From the NCBI GenBank assembly GCA_013335845.1, contig JAAXUU010000065.1:1-6278 (forward strand): a DNA stretch of 6,278 nucleotides, given 5' to 3'. The translations under genes were made by a program, and so were the position numbers. Of the stretch, positions 1 to 5,832 are shown one piece after another. How positions within the stretch are numbered: the stretch's first letter is position 1; each line of letters begins with the position of its first letter. The notes beneath the pieces are model-generated. The model saw only the letters and a program-made list of their open reading frames with translations, was not told the origin of the DNA and made no database searches. This DNA is from Actinomycetota bacterium. GTDB lineage: Bacteria > Actinomycetota > Coriobacteriia > Coriobacteriales > RUG844.

Positions 1-1329
1 TCCAAGACCGGTAAGTAGGGTTTGGTGTGTTTCCTCGTCACGGTGCATAGTGATGGTCGGATCGATTTCCACGGCTTTTGCCAAGAAGTCGCCCAGTTTG
101 TCTTCATCCTTCTTGTTCGATGCCTCTATGGCTACGGGATAGAGTGGCTTGGGGAAGGGTAATGGCGGAATGGTGATTCTTCCATTAAGCGAGAGCGTAT
201 CGCCGGTTCCTGTTTCGCTTAGCTTCGGAACGATGATGATGTCACCGGCACCTGCACTCTTCACATCTGTTGTTTCTTTACCGCACATCAAATAGAGATG
301 TGCCAAACGGTCTTTGCGGCCTGTGCGTGAGTTTATGAGTTCCATACCCGGCTCGAGTGTGCCCGACAATACCTTGATGAAACTCAAACGTCCTACATAG
401 GGGTCCGACACTGTCTTGAATACCAAACCTGCGGGAACGCCACTTGAATCGATGTCAAGTGCCTCGCCGTTTTCGAGAACATAAGGGCTCTTGATGTCAG
501 GAGCCGGGAAGTATGTGACTATATCGTCGAGAAGTCCTGCGATACCCTGCTCGATGAGGGTGCTTCCGACAAAGACAGGGATGAATATCCCCTGAGCGAT
601 TGCTTTTCCAAGAAGCATCTCGAGTTCTTCTTGCGTGATGGCTTCTCCATCGAGATACTTCGCCATGATTTCATCATCCGCCTCTGCGACTAATTCGCAA
701 AGTACGTCGCGTGCTTCGTTCGCGGCATCTTCGAACTCGGCCGGAATCACGTCGATTATTTCGCCGCCGTCTATGAAATAACGGGCTTTCATGCGGATGA
801 TGTCTATAACGCCCTTGAAGTCGACGTCGACTCCGATGGGAATGGTCACCGCGCCCAGACGCTTTCCGAAACGCTCTGACAAAGTCGCCATGGCATTTTC
901 GAAATTCGCATGCTCGCGGTCGATATGATTGATGAAGACTGATTTTGCGATTCCGACTTTTCCTGCTGTGAACCACAGTTTTTTCGTCATGATTTGGGGA
1001 CCTGCGACCGCGTCAACTACGAAAAGTGCCATTTCTGCGGCGTACATCGCGGCTATGGTGTCACCCATGAAGTCCGGATAACCGGAAGTGTCTAACACGT
1101 TGATCTTGAAATCTTTGTAACGGACGGGAGCGATCGCGGTCGAAATGGTGAAACGGCGTTTGATTTCTTCTGAATCGTAGTCAAGATTGGATTTACCGTC
1201 GTGCGTGGTGCCCATCCGAGTCGTTCGTCCTGTTAGGAAGAGCATTGCTTCGGCAAGACTGGTCTTGCCTGCACCGTCTTGACCTACTAAGACAATGTTG
1301 CGGACTTTCTCGGTGCTAGGAGCCCCCAT
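1..1329 (-). CDS. fusA2: Elongation factor G-like GTPase (EF-G-2/FusA2 type), N-terminal 443 residues, 3' end outside window
   Basis: This is a ribosome-associated translational GTPase, cytosolic and partial; full-length relatives have about 690 residues. The reading frame is open from ATG at 1329 to the left edge. The G domain (about residues 8-275) has a P-loop GQDGAGKT at 16-23, a switch I ending RRFTI at 58-62, DTSG at 80-83, NHID at 134-137 and VGSTL at 254-258. Domain II covers about 299-380 (AGLVFK start, GDTL at 376-379) and domain III begins near 390. Canonical EF-G has DTPGHVDF and NKMD. Here the catalytic-type His is Tyr84, Pro is Ser82 and the NKxD Lys is His135, which resembles the EF-G-2/FusA2 paralogue branch rather than the main fusA product. 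AAGGAGG nine bases upstream fixes the start. It is transcribed divergently from the cyclophilin gene. The family call is firm; the subfamily, and whether it translocates or does another ribosome job, is inference. Confidence 0.92.
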   Translation of the reverse strand, partial: MGAPSTEKVRNIVLVGQDGAGKTSLAEAMLFLTGRTTRMGTTHDGKSNLDYDSEEIKRRFTISTAIAPVRYKDFKINVLDTSGYPDFMGDTIAAMYAAEMALFVVDAVAGPQIMTKKLWFTAGKVGIAKSVFINHIDREHANFENAMATLSERFGKRLGAVTIPIGVDVDFKGVIDIIRMKARYFIDGGEIIDVIPAEFEDAANEARDVLCELVAEADDEIMAKYLDGEAITQEELEMLLGKAIAQGIFIPVFVGSTLIEQGIAGLLDDIVTYFPAPDIKSPYVLENGEALDIDSSGVPAGLVFKTVSDPYVGRLSFIKVLSGTLEPGMELINSRTGRKDRLAHLYLMCGKETTDVKSAGAGDIIIVPKLSETGTGDTLSLNGRITIPPLPFPKPLYPVAIEASNKKDEDKLGDFLAKAVEIDPTITMHRDEETHQTLLTGLG

Positions 1330-1338
1330 GGCGTATCG

Positions 1339-1345
1339 CCTCCTT
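1339..1345 (-). promoter_or_regulatory. Ribosome binding site of the EF-G-like gene
   Basis: On the minus strand AAGGAGG lies 9 bases before the ATG at 1329-1327. An upstream ATG near 1357 is out of frame with the GTPase, so this Shine-Dalgarno decides the start. Confidence 0.85.
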
Positions 1346-1379
1346 CGATTCGCTCATATACGTGAGCAGAATCTGTTCG

Positions 1380-1396
1380 GTCGACTTCCCGTCGAC
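1380..1396. repeat. Paired GTCGAC palindromes in the divergent intergenic region
   Basis: Two copies of the six-base palindrome GTCGAC (1380-1385 and 1391-1396) are separated by TTCCC, so their centres are 11 bases apart, about one helical turn. They lie 51-67 bases upstream of the EF-G-like start. Such spacing suits a dimeric DNA-binding protein, but no regulator is identified and chance cannot be excluded. Confidence 0.4.
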
Positions 1397-1404
1397 ATAA
1401 ACCG

Positions 1405-1419
1405 ATAGGTAGAACCTAT
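1405..1419. promoter_or_regulatory. Operator-like inverted repeat ATAGGT-AGA-ACCTAT
   Basis: A perfect 6-base inverted repeat has a 3-base spacer, with arms at 1405-1410 and 1414-1419. The left half plus spacer (ATAGGTAGA, 1405-1413) recurs in inverted orientation as TCTACCTAT at 1466-1474, where it overlaps a TATAAT hexamer. CTATGCG is also directly repeated at 1416-1422 and 1453-1459. Multiple half-sites around a -10-like element between divergent genes suggest a regulator binding site. The function is inferred only from the pattern. Confidence 0.4.
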
Positions 1420-1471
1420 GCGTAATGTATGCCTATTCAGCAAAAAATCACGCTATGCGCCACTATCTACC

Positions 1472-1477
1472 TATAAT
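1472..1477 (+). promoter_or_regulatory. TATAAT hexamer, possible -10 element
   Basis: This is a perfect consensus -10 hexamer about 110 bases upstream of the cyclophilin start, in the A+T-rich part of the intergenic region. No good -35 hexamer lies 16-18 bases upstream (CACGCT at 17-base spacing), so it would be a weak or activator-dependent promoter. It overlaps the ACCTAT half-site. Confidence 0.3.
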
Positions 1478-1493
1478 CTTCATTTATCCAGCC

Positions 1494-1522
1494 TTACCAT
1501 TAGGGCGTTCTACTGGTAATAT
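1494..1522 (+). promoter_or_regulatory. Candidate sigma-70-type promoter for the plus-strand gene run
   Basis: TTACCA at 1494-1499 (4 of 6 matches to TTGACA) is followed after exactly 17 bases by TAATAT at 1517-1522 (4 of 6 matches to TATAAT). A TGG immediately precedes the hexamer, giving an extended -10. It would start transcription about 55-60 bases before the cyclophilin ATG and could serve the downstream genes as well. No experimental support can be seen. Confidence 0.4.
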
Positions 1523-1540
1523 TTATCAGGTTGTAGAAAA

Positions 1541-1565
1541 ACGTGTCAAATCAGAAATGGCACGT
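1541..1565 (+). other. Possible small hairpin in the cyclophilin 5' leader
   Basis: ACGTGTC (1541-1547) can pair with GGCACGT (1559-1565), giving seven pairs including one G-U, around an 11-base loop. It ends 10 bases before the Shine-Dalgarno. It has no U-tract, so it is not a terminator. It is short enough to arise by chance. Confidence 0.2.
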
Positions 1566-1575
1566 GTGAATGCAT

Positions 1576-1580
1576 GGAGG
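1576..1580 (+). promoter_or_regulatory. Ribosome binding site setting the cyclophilin start
   Basis: GGAGG ends six bases before ATG 1587-1589. The same frame is open back to an ATG at 1425, but that start has no Shine-Dalgarno. The extra 54 codons do not resemble cyclophilin and overlie the promoter-like elements, so the inner ATG is chosen. Confidence 0.85.
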
Positions 1581-1586
1581 CGTAAA

Positions 1587-2066
1587 ATGGCTCTTTATAC
1601 ACCGGAATATAAACCCAGTGGAGAAGAAATAGCGGTTATCACTACCAACAAAGGCGTTATCAAGGTCCAACTTGCCGGAAAAGATGCTCCTATTCATGTT
1701 GGGAACTTCATCGAGCTTGCAAACAAGAAATTCTATGATGGTCTGACTTTCCATCGATATGAACCCAACTTCGTCATCCAAGGTGGTTGCCCCTCGGGAA
1801 CCGGTACCGGAAACCCCGGATATTCCATTAAGGCTGAATACTCGACCAACCCCCACAATGTCCACAAAGATGGCACAATGGCCATGGCGCGTTCTTCGAT
1901 GCCGGATTCCGCAGGCTCACAGTTCTATTTCTGCCTAGGCGCCCAGCCTTTCCTCGACAGCGGTTATACCGTTTTCGGTGATACCATCGAGGGTCTCGAC
2001 GTTGTCCACTCGCTGCGTAAAGGCGATACAATCGAATCCGTTGTAATCGAGAACGCTGTTAGCTAG
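1587..2066 (+). CDS. Cyclophilin-type peptidyl-prolyl cis-trans isomerase, cytoplasmic, 159 aa
   Basis: This enzyme catalyses cis-trans isomerisation of Xaa-Pro bonds during protein folding. One cyclophilin domain fills the protein from about residue 14. It has FHR at 55-57, NFVIQGG at 61-67 (catalytic-type Arg57, Phe62 and Gln65), the GTGTGNPGY loop at 71-79, SAGSQFYF at 108-115 and FLDSGYTVFG at 121-130. The position of the cyclosporin-binding Trp of human cyclophilin A is Phe121, as is common in bacterial members, which usually bind the drug weakly. There is no signal peptide or membrane segment, so it acts in the cytosol, like PpiB. The length is normal for compact bacterial cyclophilins. 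It is the first gene of the plus-strand run, 35 bases before the TPR gene, with no terminator between them. The family is certain; client proteins are unknown. Confidence 0.95.
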   Translation: MALYTPEYKPSGEEIAVITTNKGVIKVQLAGKDAPIHVGNFIELANKKFYDGLTFHRYEPNFVIQGGCPSGTGTGNPGYSIKAEYSTNPHNVHKDGTMAMARSSMPDSAGSQFYFCLGAQPFLDSGYTVFGDTIEGLDVVHSLRKGDTIESVVIENAVS

Positions 2067-2101
2067 GTTCTAAAGCCACTTCGATACGCGGTAGGAGACT
2101 C

Positions 2102-3382
2102 ATGGACACAACAAAATTTGCCACTGCTCAAAAAGCATACGATGTCGGGGATTACCCTCAGGCACTGGAGGAATTCCTGAACTATGCACAAGGTGACTCC
2201 ACCTCGTTCGTACCCGGTGAAAAGGGCTATATCCACCATATGATAGGAAACTGCCTGATCAAGGATAAGAAGTTCGACCAAGCGATCGAGGCATATAGAA
2301 CGGCACTCGGGGACGCCGAGTACCCCCGACATGCCGCTATCAACGTGAATCTCGGTATGGCTTTGTCTGCTATCAGGGATCACGAAACAGCTGTTCTGTG
2401 CTTTGAGCAGGCTGTTGGGGATTCTACATATGAAACACCGCACAAAGCATTTAGTGCCATGGGCAATGCTTTGCTGAAACTCGGGCGACCGGCAGAAGCG
2501 GGTGTGGCATATCGTAAGGCGGCGCTTGACGAGAACAACCCCGATCCTGCTCGTTGCCTCGTAAATCTCGGGGTGTGTTTCATGGCTCTCGATCGTCCCT
2601 ATGATGCCGTCGAAGCTTATGTGACTGCATTGGAATTCGATACAGCCGCCGACGCGCGCAATAAAACCTGTGCGAATTTAGGCCAGGCATATGTTGCGAC
2701 CGGTCGAATGCGTGAGGCGGTCAATGCTTTCGAAGCTGCATTGAAGGACGGAACCTACACCCTGAAAGACTCCGCTCTACTTGATTACGACCACGCTCGT
2801 GCAAGTATCGAAATCGAGACGAACCCGGAACGTGGTTTGGATGTGTTCGAACAAGAACAGTATTCCGTGGGAATATCCGAGGAATTCAAAGTTATCCCAC
2901 CTCCGGATGATACGGGCTTCTTTACTTTGAGCGATGCCGAAATCGACGCTCGAGGACGATCGATGCAGAGAAAGGAGCGCAAACTAAAGAATGTCGGACT
3001 CAAGATATTCCTAGTCTTCGCGCTTCTGATCCTACTTCTGCTCGTCGCCGCGGGTTTTGCATATTACAAGGGTTACGGATGGCCCATGCAGGAGCAGGTT
3101 GTCAAAGATATGTTCGCCGCTTATGCGGTTGACGAATCGGTTGCCGACTACTGGGCCGATGCCAGCACGAGCGATATCGAACTGGCTATGGCATGTGTCG
3201 GAAAGACCGCTGACGTGGAAATCAACTCCGTTTCTCGAACCATGACCGACTCAGAGGTGGTTGCCACGGCAACGCTCTCCGAAGGAGGCCAACTTTCATA
3301 TAACATTTCGATGGGTCGCGACATGCTCGGTTGGAAAGTAACCAATATCGAGCTCGATTTCGCGAGCTATCCCGATGCCTGA
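2102..3382 (+). CDS. TPR-repeat membrane protein with one transmembrane segment and extracytoplasmic C-terminal domain, 426 aa
   Basis: The function is unknown. About six tetratricopeptide repeats can be seen at residues 4-30, 42-70, 77-106, 113-142, 148-180 and 186-216, with the usual G/A/Y-rich helix pattern (for example NLGQAYVATGRMREAVNAFEAAL). A linker follows, rich in acidic residues and prolines (about 240-285), then a basic stretch RKERKLK at 290-296. A single hydrophobic helix at about 299-321 leads to a 105-residue tail ending in GWKVTNIELDF. By the positive-inside rule the TPR part is cytoplasmic and the tail is outside. The tail's size and its final WKV strand resemble small NTF2-like domains, which is a weak guess. 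AGGAG at 2093-2097 sits 4 bases before the ATG. It lies between the cyclophilin and ndk genes. A scaffold or assembly role is plausible because TPRs bind proteins, but no partner is shown. Confidence 0.92.
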   Translation: MDTTKFATAQKAYDVGDYPQALEEFLNYAQGDSTSFVPGEKGYIHHMIGNCLIKDKKFDQAIEAYRTALGDAEYPRHAAINVNLGMALSAIRDHETAVLCFEQAVGDSTYETPHKAFSAMGNALLKLGRPAEAGVAYRKAALDENNPDPARCLVNLGVCFMALDRPYDAVEAYVTALEFDTAADARNKTCANLGQAYVATGRMREAVNAFEAALKDGTYTLKDSALLDYDHARASIEIETNPERGLDVFEQEQYSVGISEEFKVIPPPDDTGFFTLSDAEIDARGRSMQRKERKLKNVGLKIFLVFALLILLLLVAAGFAYYKGYGWPMQEQVVKDMFAAYAVDESVADYWADASTSDIELAMACVGKTADVEINSVSRTMTDSEVVATATLSEGGQLSYNISMGRDMLGWKVTNIELDFASYPDA

Positions 3383-3414
3383 TTTAAGTAATCGTACACA
3401 CGAAAGGATACATT

Positions 3415-3816
3415 ATGTGCCAAAAGACATATATCATGCTGAAACCCGATGCGGTTCGCAACAAGCATATCGGTGAAATCGTTAACCGCTTCGAGCGTGC
3501 AGGATTGACCATCGAGCGCATGGAACTCGCGAATGTCACTCCGGAACAAGCTGCGGCAAACTACGCCGAGCATGCAGGAAAGCCCTTCTATGATGGACTT
3601 ATCTCCTATATCACTTCGGGTCCTGTTGTGAAACTGATCGTATCCGGTCCTGATGCGGTTGCGATCTGCCGTAAACTCATGGGCGTCACGAATCCTCTCG
3701 ATGCGGCTCCTGGAACCATCCGTGGGGATTTCGGTCTCACCATGGACGAGAACGTCATTCATGGTTCGGATTCTCCTGCTTCTGCTGAACGCGAAATCGG
3801 TATTTTCTTCGCCTAA
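3415..3816 (+). CDS. ndk: Nucleoside diphosphate kinase, 133 aa
   Basis: This cytosolic enzyme transfers the gamma phosphate of ATP to (d)NDPs through a phosphohistidine, balancing the (d)NTP pools. The whole chain is one NDK domain. The active-site set is complete: Lys10 (in LKPDAV), Tyr50, Phe58, Arg86, Thr92, Arg103 (in PGTIRGDFG), Asn113 and the phosphorylated His116 in NVIHGSDS. SPASAEREIGIFF closes the protein. It is slightly shorter than the typical 135-150 residues but nothing is missing. AAAGGA at 3403-3408 lies 6 bases before the ATG. It follows the TPR gene by 32 bases and precedes hydB by 47 bases, with no terminator on either side, so it may be co-transcribed with both. The identification is essentially certain. 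Confidence 0.98.
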   Translation: MCQKTYIMLKPDAVRNKHIGEIVNRFERAGLTIERMELANVTPEQAAANYAEHAGKPFYDGLISYITSGPVVKLIVSGPDAVAICRKLMGVTNPLDAAPGTIRGDFGLTMDENVIHGSDSPASAEREIGIFFA

Positions 3817-3853
3817 TCGGGCGTGAATTACCAATAGTGCCTCGGCATGAAAG

Positions 3854-3859
3854 AAGGGA
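3854..3859 (+). promoter_or_regulatory. Ribosome binding site supporting a GTG start for hydB
   Basis: AAGGGA lies 4 bases before GTG 3864-3866. An in-frame GTG at 3837 would add nine residues but has no Shine-Dalgarno, and the ATG at 3848 is out of frame. Confidence 0.7.
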
Positions 3860-3863
3860 TATC

Positions 3864-4931
3864 GTGCTGTTCAGGGTTATAGACAAGAACGAGATAGAGG
3901 CCTTGGTTCGTGGCTTTGCAACTTCATACGAAGTAGTCGGTCCGGTAAAAAGGGGCGAATCCTATGTGTTCGACGAGATAGGGTGCGACCCCTCTCGTTT
4001 GTGTGTGGATTACACTACGACGTTGCTACCTCCGAAAAAATATCTCTTGCCACCGCGCGAGGTTCTTTTCAAATTCTCCACCGCGCAGAATAGCGTGCAA
4101 GATTTCGAACAGGAGATCGTGCCTAGGGTTCTGTTCGGACTCCACGCATGCGATATAAATGCAATCAACCGTCTTGACAAGGTTTATATCGACGATGAAT
4201 ATGACGATCCCTACTATCATAAGATCAGGGAGAACACCCTCATCGTCGGTATAAGCTGTATGCCTTCGGAGCATTGTTTCTGTAACGTATGGGGGACAGA
4301 TGAAGTCACCCAGGGCTATGACTTGTTCCTACACGATATCGGAGATCGATATCTGGTCTCCATACTTTCCGTTCGGGCGGCCGAGGTTTTAACGATAAGC
4401 ACGAGCGCACGTGAGGCGAGTGTCCAGGATTCCGTGGATTTCCAAACTCGGAATGCAAAATTCAGGTCTGCTTTCCCATCTGCGAACAACATCTCTGAAC
4501 TGCCGATGCTGATGGATGCTTTCTATAACGATGCGCTTTGGGAAGAGCTGGGGGAGCGTTGTCTTTCATGCGCCGCATGTTCTGTCGTATGCCCCACCTG
4601 CCATTGTTTCAACATCAAAGATATCCTCTCGCCGAACGGTGAGGAGGGCACACGGGTACGCGTCTGGGATTCATGTTGCTCCCCTGATTTCGCTGCGGTT
4701 GCGCATGGGCATAATTTCCGGGCCACCGCAGCATCGCGCGTGCGCAATCGTTTCTACCATAAGTTTCTGGGGTATCCAAGCAAGCACGGAGATGTGCTGT
4801 GCACCGGTTGCGGTCGCTGCGAAGTCGCATGTAAAGCCACGATAAATCCTCGCGTCGTCATCGATGGCCTGCAGCAAGATGCCATTGCGCAGAGAAACTC
4901 TGCGATCGATAAAGGAGTTGCCCGTGGATAA
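3864..4931 (+). CDS. hydB: [NiFe]-hydrogenase (sulfhydrogenase-type) beta subunit, 4Fe-4S electron-transfer protein, 355 aa
   Basis: This is a cytosolic iron-sulfur subunit that relays electrons between the flavin subunit and the hydrogenase module. It belongs to the HydB/AsrA family. Numbering is from GTG 3864. The family motif GLHACDINAI lies at 92-101, a cysteine group C132, C138, C140 sits in the CMPSEHCFC region, and the first cluster motif is C233xxC236xxC239xxxC243 followed by PTCHC. Then come WDSC at 268-271, GHNFR near 282-286 and a second cluster motif C313xxC316xxC319xxxC323. These are two ferredoxin-like [4Fe-4S] sites; the upstream cysteines may hold another. AsrA of anaerobic sulfite reductase is very similar, but the third gene here is a hydrogenase small subunit and not a siroheme reductase, which favours HydB. 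Its last 8 bases overlap hydG, suggesting translational coupling. A second Cys (C272) follows the usual WDSC. Confidence 0.9.
   Translation: MLFRVIDKNEIEALVRGFATSYEVVGPVKRGESYVFDEIGCDPSRLCVDYTTTLLPPKKYLLPPREVLFKFSTAQNSVQDFEQEIVPRVLFGLHACDINAINRLDKVYIDDEYDDPYYHKIRENTLIVGISCMPSEHCFCNVWGTDEVTQGYDLFLHDIGDRYLVSILSVRAAEVLTISTSAREASVQDSVDFQTRNAKFRSAFPSANNISELPMLMDAFYNDALWEELGERCLSCAACSVVCPTCHCFNIKDILSPNGEEGTRVRVWDSCCSPDFAAVAHGHNFRATAASRVRNRFYHKFLGYPSKHGDVLCTGCGRCEVACKATINPRVVIDGLQQDAIAQRNSAIDKGVARG
4911..4917 (+). promoter_or_regulatory. Ribosome binding site for hydG, inside the end of hydB
   Basis: AAAGGAG ends six bases before GTG 4924-4926. The same frame is open from an ATG at 4864, which lacks a Shine-Dalgarno and would overlap hydB by 68 bases. 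The GTG is therefore the better start. Confidence 0.8.
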
Positions 4932-5832
4932 GATCATAGGCGCGAACGAGACCGAACAGATCCGTCGGAACTATGAGACATTGTCGGGAACGGAGTTGAT
5001 GAAAAGAAACCTGTATCGACCGTGGCCTGCTCGTATAACATCCATAACGGAGCTCACGGCAACCGAGAAACTTTTCGAGCTGCGTCTTATCGATCCGGAG
5101 GTTCGCGAGGCTTTCACTCATACAGCCGGGCAGTTCGTGGAGCTATCTATATTCGGTGTCGGAGAAGCTCCTATTTCGATTTCGAGCGCTCCTTCGAAAC
5201 AGGGGTTCATAGAATTGTGCGTCCGTAGTGCCGGGTCGGTAACCGGAGTTTTGCATGATAAACAATGCGGGGATATCGTCGGCCTGCGAGGGCCGTTCGG
5301 CAGAGGGTTTCCTTTCGAGGAAATGAAAGGGCATGACATCCTCTTGGTTGCAGGAGGACTTGGGATAGCTCCACTCAAGTCGCTTATCAATCATATCCAC
5401 GACGAACGTCACGCGTTCGGTAATGTCACCATTTTATATGGTTCGAAGAATCCATCCGAAGTCATGTTCCGTTCTCAGTTCGAGATGTGGCAGCATCGCA
5501 AGGATTTCAACCTCATCCTTACTGTGGACAACACCGAAGATCAACCGTGGGATGGTGAAGTCGGCGTGGTGACGAAGTTGTTCAATCGCATAGACATCGA
5601 CCCCAACAACACCTATGCGGCTATCGTCGGCCCACCGGTAATGTACAAGTTCGTAATCGCCGAGATGCGTAAAAAGGGTTTGCACTTCGACAGGATCTAC
5701 GTTTCATTCGAACGCGCTATGAAGTGCGGTATTGGAAAATGCGGTCATTGTATGGTGGGTCATCAATATGTTTGCGTCGATGGACCCGTTTTCAACTATT
5801 GGGAAGCCGCCAATATTCAAGGAGCGATGTAG
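4924..5832 (+). CDS. hydG: [NiFe]-hydrogenase (sulfhydrogenase-type) gamma subunit, FAD/NAD(P)-binding, [2Fe-2S], 302 aa
   Basis: This diaphorase subunit exchanges electrons between NAD(P)H and the hydrogenase Fe-S chain in the cytosol. It belongs to the ferredoxin-NADP reductase superfamily, HydG/AsrB/PyrK branch. Numbering is from GTG 4924. An N-terminal extension covers about 1-32, and the FAD-binding barrel about 33-135 (GQFVELSI at 69-76, APISISS at 82-88). The nucleotide-binding fold has LLVAGGLGIAPLKSL at 140-154, YGSKNP at 172-177 and GPPVMYKF at 236-243. A C-terminal [2Fe-2S] motif has C268, C273, C276 and C284, within CGIGKCGHC. All expected motifs are present. It overlaps hydB by 8 bases and its TAG abuts the hydD ATG. 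NADH versus NADPH preference cannot be read with confidence. AsrB is the main alternative, disfavoured by the following gene. It should not be confused with the radical-SAM [FeFe]-hydrogenase maturase also called HydG. Confidence 0.92.
   Translation: MDKIIGANETEQIRRNYETLSGTELMKRNLYRPWPARITSITELTATEKLFELRLIDPEVREAFTHTAGQFVELSIFGVGEAPISISSAPSKQGFIELCVRSAGSVTGVLHDKQCGDIVGLRGPFGRGFPFEEMKGHDILLVAGGLGIAPLKSLINHIHDERHAFGNVTILYGSKNPSEVMFRSQFEMWQHRKDFNLILTVDNTEDQPWDGEVGVVTKLFNRIDIDPNNTYAAIVGPPVMYKFVIAEMRKKGLHFDRIYVSFERAMKCGIGKCGHCMVGHQYVCVDGPVFNYWEAANIQGAM
5819..5824 (+). promoter_or_regulatory. Ribosome binding site for hydD, inside the end of hydG
   Basis: AAGGAG lies 8 bases before ATG 5833 and inside the last codons of hydG. 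With zero bases between the hydG stop and the hydD start, ribosomes finishing hydG can readily reinitiate. Confidence 0.8.

Noticed and set aside
674..976. Arg/His-rich 100-codon minus-strand open frame
   Set aside because: It lies in another frame of the same strand as the EF-G-like gene, which has clear GTPase motifs there. Its biased composition is typical of a shadow frame.
1425..1586. 54-codon in-frame N-terminal extension of the cyclophilin starting at ATG 1425
   Set aside because: It has no Shine-Dalgarno, its residues do not match cyclophilins, its composition is A+T-rich, and it overlies promoter-like elements. ATG 1587 has GGAGG at good spacing.
2063..2443. 126-codon minus-strand open frame opposite the TPR gene
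   Set aside because: It is antisense to the TPR repeats, has no recognisable motifs, and spans the intergenic gap and the ribosome binding site of the real gene.
3367..3834. 155-codon minus-strand open frame opposite ndk
   Set aside because: It is fully antisense to a gene with every active-site residue of Ndk, and it shows no recognisable domain or ribosome binding site.
3838..3847. TGCC-TC-GGCA inverted repeat between ndk and hydB as a terminator
   Set aside because: The stem has only 4 pairs with a 2-base loop and no T-tract follows, so it cannot act as an intrinsic terminator.
4864..4923. Upstream ATG start for hydG
   Set aside because: It lies deep inside hydB, lacks a ribosome binding site, and its peptide is just hydB read in another frame. 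GTG 4924 has AAAGGAG six bases upstream.
3864..5832. Anaerobic sulfite reductase AsrA-AsrB
   Set aside because: The two proteins are homologous to AsrA and AsrB, but the next gene encodes a hydrogenase small subunit and not a siroheme sulfite reductase, so the hydrogenase reading is preferred.
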